Below, piece by piece: positions 1-8,432 of a stretch of DNA of 64,000 nt. A program made the position numbers and the translations under genes. Where the stretch lies: the NCBI RefSeq assembly GCF_000389635.1, contig NC_021182.1:3162001-3226000 (forward strand). The letters are read 5' to 3'. Below the pieces are notes generated by a model. It was not told the DNA's origin and did no database searches. It saw only the letters and a program-made list of their open reading frames with translations. Position 1 is the stretch's first letter. Every line of letters begins with the position of its first letter. Source of the DNA: Clostridium pasteurianum BC1. GTDB taxonomy: Bacteria; Bacillota; Clostridia; Clostridiales; Clostridiaceae.

Positions 1-1166
1 ATATCTTTTAAATCCTTCATATCCGTTAAAAACTTATATATATCCTCTTTTTCTATTATTTGGTGTAACACATAATTACACAATTCTGAAGTATCCTCTA
101 TAGTTAATATAACTGCTGTTTTTAACACCTTTTTCATTAAATTTATGGTATCAACATCAAATAAAAACTCTTCGCTTTTAATTTTTTCTATACAACTATT
201 TATACAAGCTATAGTATTTTCTATATTTTCTTTTCCTACAGCAGTATATATATACAGGCTTTTAACAAAACTACTGGTATCCAATTCTGAATATACATCG
301 TAGGCTAAACCTCTTTTTTCTCGTAGCTCTCTAAACAAAATTGAATTTGCACTTTCACCAAGCTTATGATTTAGTATTTTAAGTGCTAACTCTGACTTCT
401 CATCTAAACCATGAAAGGTAAAAATATATATAATACTGCTTTGTTCTATATTATCTTTAAAAGTTATTTTTTTAATAGGAATATTATTTTCCACAATAAT
501 ATCTTTAACTCTAAAATCCTTTCTTAACCATTTTTCAAAATAATTCTCAGCAAGCTTAATTAAATCTTCATGTTCTAAGGAAGACACTATTGAAATACAA
601 CAGTTATTGGGAACATAATATTTATGATAAAAATTATAAATATCTTTTCTTGTAAATTTTTTTACAGTTCCTTCTTCTCCAATAGTTTCATATTTAAGGG
701 GACTATTCTTATAGGCAGCTGCGTGAGCTCTTTTAAAACTGTAATCTTCTACATCATCTATACTAGTTCTGATTTCAGCTAATATTACTTCTCTCTCTTT
801 TTCAATTTCCTCTTCTGGAAAATTACAATTAATTAACATGTCTGATATCAAAGACAATGATTTTGTAAGCTCTTCCTTCAAGCCAGCTGCATGTACTACG
901 GTACAGTTATAATCAGTATAGGCGTTATACTCTCCTCCTATACCTTCAAATTCATCATTAAGTACTTCATTACTCTTAGTTTTCGTACCTTTAAAAAGCA
1001 TATGTTCAACAAAATGTGCTATTCCCTTCTCGTCTTTTCTCTCATATATAGATCCTATTTTTATTCCTGCATGAACTGAAAATAAATCAGTAGATTTTTT
1101 TATAGTTATGAGCTTTAGTCCATTGCTGAGCTCAGTTTCTTTAAAATTAATAATTCCTCTATCCAT
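1..1166 (-). CDS. M16 family zinc metallopeptidase, C-terminus beyond the left edge
   Basis: Partial gene reading off the left edge; about 388 residues are visible of a family usually 400-430 long. Translation from the ATG at 1166 begins MDRGIINFKETELSNGLKLI, and AAGGAG lies 8 bases upstream. The inverted zinc motif HFVEH (HxxEH), followed by MLFKGT, lies near residue 55, and the downstream glutamate expected in M16 falls in the EEEIEKEREVILAEI segment. The middle part, with RELREKRGLAYDVYSEL, matches the second-domain R/Y signature of processing-peptidase/YmxG-like enzymes. Family knowledge: these cytoplasmic zinc proteases degrade or process peptides. The exact substrate is not visible. Confident family call; no gene symbol assigned. 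Confidence 0.9.
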   Translation of the reverse strand, partial: MDRGIINFKETELSNGLKLITIKKSTDLFSVHAGIKIGSIYERKDEKGIAHFVEHMLFKGTKTKSNEVLNDEFEGIGGEYNAYTDYNCTVVHAAGLKEELTKSLSLISDMLINCNFPEEEIEKEREVILAEIRTSIDDVEDYSFKRAHAAAYKNSPLKYETIGEEGTVKKFTRKDIYNFYHKYYVPNNCCISIVSSLEHEDLIKLAENYFEKWLRKDFRVKDIIVENNIPIKKITFKDNIEQSSIIYIFTFHGLDEKSELALKILNHKLGESANSILFRELREKRGLAYDVYSELDTSSFVKSLYIYTAVGKENIENTIACINSCIEKIKSEEFLFDVDTINLMKKVLKTAVILTIEDTSELCNYVLHQIIEKEDIYKFLTDMKDLKD

Positions 1167-1373
1167 ATAATCTCCTTGCCATTAATAATAACTTTCATTA
1201 TATCATATTTTATATTATTTACCTATGTACAAACGGGACTTTTTAGTTTTCATTTTTTCAATTACAAAATTTTTATGTGATTTTTTATAAAAATATAGTA
1301 AAATTAGTAGTATAATGTTTATTACTGGTATAAATTAAACTATTTATTATAAAACTTTATGGAGGTATATTCA

Positions 1374-2039
1374 ATGACACGAGTTAAAAGACATAAAAAT
1401 AAAAAAATTAAATTATTACCTTTTTTTATTATATTTATAATCCTGTGTATATTATCACTTTTTACTATATTTAGATTATCATCAAAAACACCAAAAGGAT
1501 ATTCTTCAACTCTAAAGTCAAAAAACAATACAAATACTTCAAATTTAACTGCTGAAAATAATGCTACAAACTCAACAGTAAATACTACACAAAATAAAGC
1601 TAGTTCTACTAATATTGGAAATGACAATTCATCCAATGCAGTAAAGCAAAATGACAATCCAAATATTGATAATAGTAAAAACATTAGCAATACAAATAAT
1701 TCCTCTGCTAACTCATCAATTAATACTTCTGATTCTAGGTCATCCAATACTATAGATACATCCTCTAGTGATTCTAAAGGAAATACTATAACTGTTGAGA
1801 AGGCTTCAAGTATATTAAAAGCTAAAATTGATAATAATTCAAATATCACTGTAAATTATGACCATCTTCAAGAAAAAGATAACAATAAATACTATGTTTT
1901 TCAAGCACTTACTAGCGTTGGCAATAGCACTTCAGCTGAAAATCATAGTAATACCCTAGGATGGTACTTTGTAAACACAAATACAGGTAAAGCATATAGC
2001 TTAGATTTATCTACAAATGACTTAACAGCTATAAAATAA
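1374..2039 (+). CDS. Membrane-anchored Ser/Asn-rich protein of unknown function
   Basis: 221 residues from ATG 1374, chosen because GGAGG at 1361-1365 sits 8 bases upstream; an ATG at 1359 overlaps that ribosome site and is unlikely. Residues 1-12 are basic (MTRVKRHKNKKIK), followed by one hydrophobic segment of about 20 residues, giving a signal anchor with the bulk outside the cell. Residues 45-145 are a low-complexity Asn/Ser/Thr linker. The last 75 residues are more ordered and end in a GWYFVNTNTGKAYSLDL segment, which resembles small extracytoplasmic domains of clostridial envelope proteins. No catalytic motif is seen. It is a single transcription unit before the helicase gene. Confidence 0.75.
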   Translation: MTRVKRHKNKKIKLLPFFIIFIILCILSLFTIFRLSSKTPKGYSSTLKSKNNTNTSNLTAENNATNSTVNTTQNKASSTNIGNDNSSNAVKQNDNPNIDNSKNISNTNNSSANSSINTSDSRSSNTIDTSSSDSKGNTITVEKASSILKAKIDNNSNITVNYDHLQEKDNNKYYVFQALTSVGNSTSAENHSNTLGWYFVNTNTGKAYSLDLSTNDLTAIK

Positions 2040-2104
2040 TTTGATAATTCCACTATTATGTGATATCATGAGTTGTTAAATTAAATAAAGAAAGAGGATA
2101 ACTG

Positions 2105-3673
2105 ATGAAAAACATTAAATTTACTGAACTTGAATTGAAGGATACAGTTTTAAAAGCCATGGATGATATGGGTTTTGAAACTCCTTCTGAAATACAAAGT
2201 GCTAGTATACCTGTTATAATGGAAGGCTTTGATATTATTGGTCAGGCACAGACAGGTACAGGGAAAACCTGTGCATTTGGAGCTCCTATCATTAGCAAAA
2301 TTGATATTTCCAAAAAGTCTGTTCAAGCATTAATATTAACTCCTACAAGGGAATTGGCAATTCAAATATATGAAGAATTAAGAAGACTTTCTAAATATGA
2401 TAGAGTTCGTTCATTACCAATTTATGGTGGCCAATCTATGGATAGACAAATATCTGGTATAAAAAAAGATGTGTCCATTATAGTTGGTACTCCAGGAAGA
2501 GTTTTAGACCACATAAGAAGAAAAACATTGAAACTTGGTGATTTAAATTATTTAGTACTTGATGAAGCAGATGAAATGCTAAACATGGGCTTTATTGATG
2601 ACATTGAAGAAATTATAAAAAGTACCAATAGTGAAAGACAGACTTTGCTATTTTCTGCAACCATGCCAAGACAAATAAAAAAATTAGCGGAAAACTATCT
2701 AAAAGAAGATGTAAGACATATTCAGATACTAAAAAAATCATTGACAGTATCTAAAATAGAGCAATATTATTATGAAATCCATAACAATGCACGACTTGAA
2801 TCTTTATGTAGAATTTTAGATATTGATGCACCTGAAAGTGCCATTATATTCTGTAGAACAAAGAAAAGTGTTGATGAATTAGTAAGTGCCATGAGTTCAA
2901 AAGGATATAATATAGAGGGAATGCATGGTGATATGAAGCAGAATCAGAGACTTTCTACTTTAAGCAAATTTAAAAATGGTCATTTAACCTTCCTTGCCGC
3001 AACAGATGTAGCCGCAAGAGGAATTGATGTAGAAAATATAACTCATGTAATTAATTATGAACTTCCTCAAGATACAGAATCTTATGTTCATAGAATTGGC
3101 AGAACAGGAAGAGCTAATAAATCTGGTACGGCCATAAGTCTGGTAACTAAAAAAGAGTTTATAAAATTAAGACAAATAGAAAAAGATATAAAGAGTAAGA
3201 TCACTAAGAAAACAGTACCTACTATACAGGATATAATAAATATTAAATCCAAAAATATTGTAACTAAAGTTACAAGTATTCTTGATACTGAGGAATACAA
3301 AAAATTTGAACCAATTATAGAGGACTTAAGTAAAGAATATTCTCTAACTCAAATTGCTGCTGCTCTTTTAAAAAATACACTGGACAAAGAAATATCCACG
3401 GAATCCAATGATGATTCATTGAATGTAGAAAATTCAGTAAGATTATTTATGTCTATAGGTCGCAGAGACGGAATAAACATAAAATCACTTTTAGAATTTA
3501 TAGACCACACTTCTAATGTTAATTCAAATTATATAGGAAGCATTGATATACTGGATAAATTCTCCTTTGTGGATGTAAATGAAAATAAAGTACCATTGGT
3601 ACTGGAAAATACTAGCGGCAAAAAATTTAATGATAGAAGAGTTAATATTGAAGTGGCTAAAAATAAAAATTAA
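2105..3673 (+). CDS. DEAD-box ATP-dependent RNA helicase with DbpA-type RNA-binding C-terminus
   Basis: 522 residues with all helicase motifs in order: Q motif GFETPSEIQ, Walker A AQTGTGKT, PTRELAIQ, GG, TPGR, DEAD, SAT, then the second RecA domain with CRTKKSVDEL, ATDVAARGIDV and HRIGRTGR. Residues about 435-500 (VRLFMSIGRRDGINIKSLLEF...FSFVDV) match the DbpA/CsdA RNA-binding domain, which targets structured RNA such as 23S rRNA. The ribosome site is AGAGGAT. Known family role: ribosome assembly and mRNA turnover, often important in the cold. It could be called cshA/deaD/dbpA; orthology cannot be settled by eye. It ends before a strong bidirectional terminator. Confidence 0.93.
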   Translation: MKNIKFTELELKDTVLKAMDDMGFETPSEIQSASIPVIMEGFDIIGQAQTGTGKTCAFGAPIISKIDISKKSVQALILTPTRELAIQIYEELRRLSKYDRVRSLPIYGGQSMDRQISGIKKDVSIIVGTPGRVLDHIRRKTLKLGDLNYLVLDEADEMLNMGFIDDIEEIIKSTNSERQTLLFSATMPRQIKKLAENYLKEDVRHIQILKKSLTVSKIEQYYYEIHNNARLESLCRILDIDAPESAIIFCRTKKSVDELVSAMSSKGYNIEGMHGDMKQNQRLSTLSKFKNGHLTFLAATDVAARGIDVENITHVINYELPQDTESYVHRIGRTGRANKSGTAISLVTKKEFIKLRQIEKDIKSKITKKTVPTIQDIINIKSKNIVTKVTSILDTEEYKKFEPIIEDLSKEYSLTQIAAALLKNTLDKEISTESNDDSLNVENSVRLFMSIGRRDGINIKSLLEFIDHTSNVNSNYIGSIDILDKFSFVDVNENKVPLVLENTSGKKFNDRRVNIEVAKNKN

Positions 3674-3749
3674 TAATTTTTATAGCTGAGCTGTATATAA
3701 ATAAAATTTTATTTAAAGTTTTATTAGTAATTCTTCTTAACTAAAAATT

Positions 3750-3796
3750 AACACTATCAAATTATTAAACCTAAATAGTCTTTGATAGTGTTTTTA
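3750..3796. terminator. Bidirectional terminator between helicase and GH57 genes
   Basis: Perfect 12-bp stem AACACTATCAAA / TTTGATAGTGTT (3750-3761 with 3781-3792), 19-base loop, T-run on the + strand and a T-rich tract on the minus strand. It separates two convergent genes. Confidence 0.85.
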
Positions 3797-3858
3797 TAAT
3801 ATTTAATATGAATTTATCTTCCAAAATTATTAAATGTTTCTCATACTCCTGTAATTCC

Positions 3859-5439
3859 TTATGTTTCGTAAATTTTATAATTTATATCTGGAAATATGTT
3901 ATCTAAAGCCTCTATTTTTTCTAAAAATTTTATATCAATAATGTTTTTACTAATACTATCATACAACCTGGTAAATCTATCTATGTGAGTGTTAATTCTC
4001 TTAATTACATATTCTACAGTAGTATTATTTTTTATAATAAATGGCCAATCAGAAGACTCTGCCAACATAAGTTCTCTGGCCGCTTGATTTAAAGCTCTAG
4101 TTTGTAATTCACTTGGACTTTTATAAGTATTTGCAAGCCTTATCATTATTTCTTCACACCTATGCAAATCTCTATATATCCACTGATTTGAAGAGTTTAT
4201 CCACACTGAATAATCACTGTTTTCACCCCAACTTGATGGATTAGGACTACAACATTGAACCCTAGAATTATTCATTAGATATTCAGATGGAGTGATAAAA
4301 TCATAGCAATAATTTTCTTTGGAACTCTCTCTTATAAAGGCATCTATAAAATCAGGTCCTTCAAACCACCAATGTCCAAAAAGCTCTGTGTCATAAGGAC
4401 AAGTTATTATAGGTGGAACCTCCATATGTTCGCTCAATCCACTAATCTGATCCTGTCTACATTTGGCAAAATGAGCAGCATGCTCTCTTACCTTTTCCAT
4501 AGCTCTTTCTCTATTATAGTACTGTTTTTTTTCAGTTTTTCCTGTTATTTTATGATATTTTATACCGGTATCAAGCCTTATGCCAGCTGCATTAATATAT
4601 GGTTTAACATAATCCATAGGTAATTCAAAACCGATATCTCTGTAAAATTCCCTATAATTCTCATCTCCAGGATACCCAATAAAATCACTCCACACCTGAT
4701 AAGAGGAGTCCATATCTCTTCCAAAAGCACATACTCCATTTGGTGTTGATATTGGCGCCGATGTTCCATACAATGGTTTTGGATCTGCATATAGTAATGC
4801 CTTACTCTCTGCAATAAAATACTTTATATTAAACTCTTTCAGCACTGAATCTAATGAATAAGTATAAGCACACTCTGGAAGCCATATACCATTGGGACTA
4901 TGACCCATAGTATCAATATATGACTGAATCCCAGTGGCAAGCTGAGCCCTTACTGCTTCAGGATTTATTGCTATTAATGGAAGTAATGCATGGGTAGCAG
5001 AACAAGTTATTACCTCTAGACATCCCAACTTGTCAAACTTTTTAAATGCATTCATTAGATTGCAATCATAATCCTCATATGTTTTCATTAATTTATTAAA
5101 TCTATCATTATAAAACTTAGCTAACTTATTTAGTTCCTCATTATCTTTTGTTCTTATTAATTCCTTTTCTGTAAGCTCTATAGACTTTTTCAAATACTCC
5201 GTATATCTTTCATTAAGATATTCATCTTGCAGCATAGACATAAGTGGAGGAGTTATAGACATTGTAATTTTAAAGCTTATTTTATCTTTAATTAAGCCCT
5301 CATAAACTTGAATTAATGGTATATAACACTCATTTATTGCCTCAAATAGCCATCTTTCTTCCAGTGGATCTTTAATTTCTGGATGCCTTATGTAAGGCAT
5401 ATGGCTATGGAGAACTATGGATACATATCCCTTTTGCAC
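3859..5439 (-). CDS. GH57 family 1,4-alpha-glucan branching protein
   Basis: 526 residues from GTG 5439, with AAGGAGG 7 bases upstream. The N-terminal HSHMPY, WLPECAY near residue 186 (catalytic Glu region) and YDTELFGHWW near residue 348 (catalytic Asp region) are the GH57 branching-enzyme signatures, and the C-terminal part matches the DUF1957-type domain. Family knowledge: forms alpha-1,6 branches in alpha-glucan, or otherwise processes it, in the cytoplasm. It follows the DUF4912 gene, whose frameshifted extension ends 2 bases before this start, implying translational coupling. A matching GT4 glycosyltransferase is at 44.9-46.7 kb. No signal peptide. Confidence 0.9.
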   Translation of the reverse strand: MQKGYVSIVLHSHMPYIRHPEIKDPLEERWLFEAINECYIPLIQVYEGLIKDKISFKITMSITPPLMSMLQDEYLNERYTEYLKKSIELTEKELIRTKDNEELNKLAKFYNDRFNKLMKTYEDYDCNLMNAFKKFDKLGCLEVITCSATHALLPLIAINPEAVRAQLATGIQSYIDTMGHSPNGIWLPECAYTYSLDSVLKEFNIKYFIAESKALLYADPKPLYGTSAPISTPNGVCAFGRDMDSSYQVWSDFIGYPGDENYREFYRDIGFELPMDYVKPYINAAGIRLDTGIKYHKITGKTEKKQYYNRERAMEKVREHAAHFAKCRQDQISGLSEHMEVPPIITCPYDTELFGHWWFEGPDFIDAFIRESSKENYCYDFITPSEYLMNNSRVQCCSPNPSSWGENSDYSVWINSSNQWIYRDLHRCEEIMIRLANTYKSPSELQTRALNQAARELMLAESSDWPFIIKNNTTVEYVIKRINTHIDRFTRLYDSISKNIIDIKFLEKIEALDNIFPDINYKIYET

Positions 5440-5577
5440 ATTTATTCCTCCTTAAAAAAATTCCCCTTAATTGTAAAACTAGAAAAACTAGAATATTCAT
5501 CTAAACACTTTTCTATATATTCTTTCAGAAAATCATTCTGGGACAAATCGGAATATATTATCATATCTGGGTAATTA

Positions 5578-6063
5578 CTAATTTTTTTTTTCATCCATAA
5601 ATGAATAAGGTTGTTCTTTTTTATCATCAAACATATTGCCGGCTTCATCATTCAATGATTTATTATTTTCATCTCCAGAATCTTTAGAAATATCAATATA
5701 ATATACGTTAGAATTATTTGATTGATAATTTCTCGGAGTAGTCACAACGTTAGATACAAGAATTGGAATAAATTCACCATTAGATAGTATCCTCCCCAGT
5801 TCTGCAAATACATCAATACCGCTTCTATCTAAATTTATAAACCAATTATTTGCTAAGGGGTCTAGATATATTGTCTTTATCTCTCTTGAAGTATTATTAG
5901 TTGTATCATACACTTTTAAAGCAGGCTTAGAATTTTTCCAAAAATCTTCTCCATATCTGTCTTGAAAAATCTTTATTATCACTGGAGAAATATTGAAATA
6001 ACAAAATATAGTATTGGAATTTTGAACCAGTAAAATTAATGCAAATTTATCATCATTTAACAT
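5578..6063 (-). CDS. DUF4912 protein, probably truncated by a frameshift in an A10 run
   Basis: 161 residues from ATG 6063, where GAGGTGAGGAT gives the ribosome site; an upstream in-frame ATG at 6084 has none. The sequence has the DUF4912 layout (conserved YFNISP, a YGEDFW segment, NNWFINLD, ELGRI). DUF4912 genes are commonly found with GH57 and GT4 glucan genes, as here. The frame stops at 5578 inside a run of ten A residues (minus strand, 5582-5591). Removing one A joins it to an open frame of about 47 more codons (ISNYPDMIIYSDLSQNDFLK...) that ends at 5442, two bases before the GH57 start. So the native protein is probably about 208 residues. Sequencing error, phase variation or programmed slippage are all possible. 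Molecular function is unknown. Confidence 0.8.
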   Translation of the reverse strand: MLNDDKFALILLVQNSNTIFCYFNISPVIIKIFQDRYGEDFWKNSKPALKVYDTTNNTSREIKTIYLDPLANNWFINLDRSGIDVFAELGRILSNGEFIPILVSNVVTTPRNYQSNNSNVYYIDISKDSGDENNKSLNDEAGNMFDDKKEQPYSFMDEKKN

Positions 6064-6158
6064 ATCCTCACCTCTATTATTCATCTTAGATGATATAGTA
6101 TATTATACCTTAATATTAAATTAATGTCATCAAAGAATTTTTCTGAAAATATATTATG

Positions 6159-6932
6159 CTAAACATTAATTTTATTTTTAAATTTTTCTCCATAGTAACA
6201 ACAGCCTATAGCGCCATTATACTGAGCATCTTCTATAGTTATTATTTTTTCATAATTATTTTTTAAATAAATTTTAAGGGCTTTATTTTTAGCAACTCCT
6301 CCTGATATTACAAGGACTTTTCCCATAAATTTTGTTAAAAGAGGCCTAAGCTTTTTATATAAGGAATAATTTACTCCTGCACACAGCCTATCTAAAGAAA
6401 TACCTTGAGCAATCTTTCCTATTAATTCAGATTCTGAAAAAACTGCGCAGGTGGAATTTAGTTCTACAGGATTTTCATAATATCTAAACATATAATCTAT
6501 AGAAACTTCTAAAACATTTGCCATATTTTCTAAATATCGTCCACAGGATGAAGCACATTTTTCGTTAAGTTCCAAATCTGTTATAATACCATCTTCAACT
6601 CTTATAAGTTTTACATCCTGTCCCCCCACATCTAATAGTATAAAGTTTTTAAATCCAGTATTATATATTGCCCCATAAGCATGTGCTTTAATTTCACTTA
6701 TAGGTTTAAAGAATCTAATGTCTGTATTATTCCTTCCATATCCTGTAGATACAGCGGTGTCTACATATCCAATATTAAGTTTATCTAAATCCACCATTAA
6801 CTTGCCATCATAACTGCAATAGTTTTTATAAAAGGACATGGTACTTATCATGAACTTTTCTATTATCTTATTCTCTTCCATTATTACAAGTTTAACCTGC
6901 CTGCTTCCAAGATCTATTCCCAATTTTTTCAT
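6159..6932 (-). CDS. BadF/BadG/HgdC-type ATPase, activator of the preceding dehydratase-like protein
   Basis: 257 residues, the usual length of HgdC-type activators. It has the actin/Hsp70-fold phosphate loops GIDLGSRQVKL, LLDVGGQDVKL and ISGGVAKNKAL, plus two cysteines in EKCASSCGRYLE and STCAVFSESELIG, the positions that bridge one [4Fe-4S] cluster in the HgdC homodimer. Known role: ATP-driven transfer of one very low-potential electron to a partner FeS protein. The partner is the upstream gene, whose TAA overlaps this ATG by one base (TAATG at 6930-6934). The start has only the coupled context. The CASSCGR loop differs from the common CAAGTGRF form and carries an extra cysteine. Confidence 0.9.
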   Translation of the reverse strand: MKKLGIDLGSRQVKLVIMEENKIIEKFMISTMSFYKNYCSYDGKLMVDLDKLNIGYVDTAVSTGYGRNNTDIRFFKPISEIKAHAYGAIYNTGFKNFILLDVGGQDVKLIRVEDGIITDLELNEKCASSCGRYLENMANVLEVSIDYMFRYYENPVELNSTCAVFSESELIGKIAQGISLDRLCAGVNYSLYKKLRPLLTKFMGKVLVISGGVAKNKALKIYLKNNYEKIITIEDAQYNGAIGCCYYGEKFKNKINV

Positions 6933-7930
6933 TACTCTATCTCCTTCAAATCTATTACCATATCTAAAAACGCTTCTATTCTAAGCTTTGTTCTTTCATC
7001 TAAAGCATTTAATTTATCTCCTTCAATATTTAATATTGGTACACTAATAGAATTCTTTATAACTATGTGTTCTATTTGTCTATAGCAAAATGCCTGAGTA
7101 TAATGTATAAGTGCATCTATTTTTCTTTCATGTATTTGTCTGTCTATCTCTTCCAATCTAAATTTCACGTCATAGGGATAAGTATAATCATAATACTGCT
7201 CATATATACTATTGCAATTTATAGCCCGTGGAAAAGCAAACTCCCTTTGAATTTCATTGTATACAAATCTTGCATCAAATTTTTCTACGTACTCATATAA
7301 ATCTAAAGTCATAGGTGGTGTACCTATATAACCAAGCCTAAGTTTTTTTTCTACTGGATTTCTCTTTTTAATTTCCTCTATTTTATTAATTAGATCATTT
7401 TCAAACTCTTTATAGTTACCATTAAAGTCTGAAGCACTTACTTGATAAATATGATTTTCCACTGCTGTTGCTTTATTTTCAATATAAGTTAACTCATCTA
7501 ACTCTTTTATAAGCTTTCTGATTTTCACTAGTCTTATCCTTATTCTCTCAACCTGTTCAAAAGACACTTTAAAAATATTCATAAATTTATCTAAAGAAAT
7601 TTTTACATCTTCCAGCCTATGGCTCTGTGGATAAGCAAAAGGATAAACTCTAACTCCTTTCATTCTGAGCACTTCCTCTAAGGCTTTAGTATTTGAACAA
7701 TCTCCTTCTGTAACTCCTATTATTTCCTTAAATCCAGCTTTAACTGCCACCCCATAAACACCTTTTTTAAAAGCGCAAGAACTTCTTGGAAATCCATCTT
7801 TTTCAGCATCATCTATATATTTACAATAATTTTCATCTGTAATAAAAATATTATTCAAATCTTTTACTTCATAGCCTGCTGCAATCAGCACCTCAATGGG
7901 AACTGTAGTAGTTATTCCTATATTTTTCAT
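6932..7930 (-). CDS. 2-hydroxyacyl-CoA dehydratase-like (HgdB/double-cubane type) FeS protein
   Basis: 332 residues, shorter than typical HgdB or double-cubane proteins (about 380-430). It begins MKNIGITTTVPIEVLIAAGY, typical of the family. Candidate cluster cysteines are in FPRSSCAFKKG, TEGDCSNTKAL and HYTQAFCYRQIE, with an extra one in ENYCKYI. Known relatives are dehydratase subunits and ATP-driven reductases (double-cubane proteins), always working with an HgdC-type activator, which is the next gene. Only one dehydratase-type subunit is present, so this is closer to the single-subunit reductase arrangement than to HgdAB. The leader carries a likely preQ1-I riboswitch, pointing to queuosine-related metabolism; that link is inference. 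Ribosome site GAGGTG before ATG 7930. Confidence 0.85.
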   Translation of the reverse strand: MKNIGITTTVPIEVLIAAGYEVKDLNNIFITDENYCKYIDDAEKDGFPRSSCAFKKGVYGVAVKAGFKEIIGVTEGDCSNTKALEEVLRMKGVRVYPFAYPQSHRLEDVKISLDKFMNIFKVSFEQVERIRIRLVKIRKLIKELDELTYIENKATAVENHIYQVSASDFNGNYKEFENDLINKIEEIKKRNPVEKKLRLGYIGTPPMTLDLYEYVEKFDARFVYNEIQREFAFPRAINCNSIYEQYYDYTYPYDVKFRLEEIDRQIHERKIDALIHYTQAFCYRQIEHIVIKNSISVPILNIEGDKLNALDERTKLRIEAFLDMVIDLKEIE

Positions 7931-7940
7931 ATTTCACCTC

Positions 7941-8016
7941 AAAAAAATAGAGCATACTCTCAGCTCTATAAAATTCAACTATTAGAATGCAAATAAAAAG
8001 AGACATTATCTGCCTC
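7941..8016 (-). terminator. Two further terminator-like hairpins in the leader
   Basis: Reading on the minus strand: a GAGGCA/TGTCTC stem (8016-8000) followed by TTTTTATT, then TAGAGC/GCTCTA (7968-7948) followed by seven T and immediately by the GAGGTG ribosome site of the dehydratase-like gene. A terminator this close to a start codon is unusual. It may be extra attenuation or an RNA-processing site. Confidence 0.55.
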
Positions 8017-8027
8017 TATAATCACAA

Positions 8028-8100
8028 TAAAAAAACACCGTAAACCTACGGCTTTTCCATAGTTTTGTTTATAGACAGGATGGCTTTCGAACTGTCTTAG
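8028..8100 (-). promoter_or_regulatory. Probable preQ1-I riboswitch with intrinsic terminator
   Basis: On the minus strand the stem GACAG/CTGTC (8096-8092 with 8078-8074) encloses the loop TTCGAAAGCCATC and is followed by the A-rich tail TATAAACAAAACTATGG. This is the preQ1-I layout: a small H-type pseudoknot with UUC and CAYCC in the loop and an AAAACUA tail. Loop CCAT can pair with tail ATGG as P2. A terminator follows: CCGTA/TACGG (8051-8038) and seven T. Tail CTATGG is complementary, with one wobble, to CCGTAG of the terminator 5' arm, giving a mutually exclusive antiterminator. Ligand binding would therefore favour termination (OFF switch). It controls the dehydratase-like/activator operon. 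It could instead be a free-standing RNA of about 80 nt. Confidence 0.7.
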
Positions 8101-8116
8101 TATATTTTTATTTACT

Positions 8117-8145
8117 ATTATATGCTATAATGCCTTTAAAATCAA
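8117..8145 (-). promoter_or_regulatory. Sigma-A type promoter for the riboswitch leader
   Basis: Minus strand TTGATT (8145-8140), 17-base spacer, TATAAT (8122-8117). Transcription would start near 8110, just upstream of the preQ1-I-like aptamer. Confidence 0.7.
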
Positions 8146-8432
8146 GGACTTCATAAGATATGTTTATTTTCTACTTTTCCTTTTTATCAAATGCAAACAA
8201 TGGTATTAGAAATTATCCTTATGTTAGCGTAGAGTACCTTTAATTTGTAAGAATAAAATTTTTATATTTAAAAACTTTATATTTGGCAATACTATAAATT
8301 ATATATTTATAGTATTATTATGAATTAATACGTAAACTAGCATTTATAGAATTTTTTTACTTTACACTTGTAATATTATAAATATACTACTAGAATTACT
8401 TTATAGCATTATTTATAGGATGGAGGATGATT

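Noticed and set aside
1340-1849. 169-codon minus-strand frame
   Set aside because: Antisense to the Asn/Ser-rich linker of the gene at 1374-2039; low-complexity mirror.
8028-8100. c-di-GMP-I (GEMM) riboswitch
   Set aside because: Fragments such as CGAAAGCC look similar, but the two-helix GEMM core and the GGCAAACC start are missing, while the preQ1-I loop and tail fit well.
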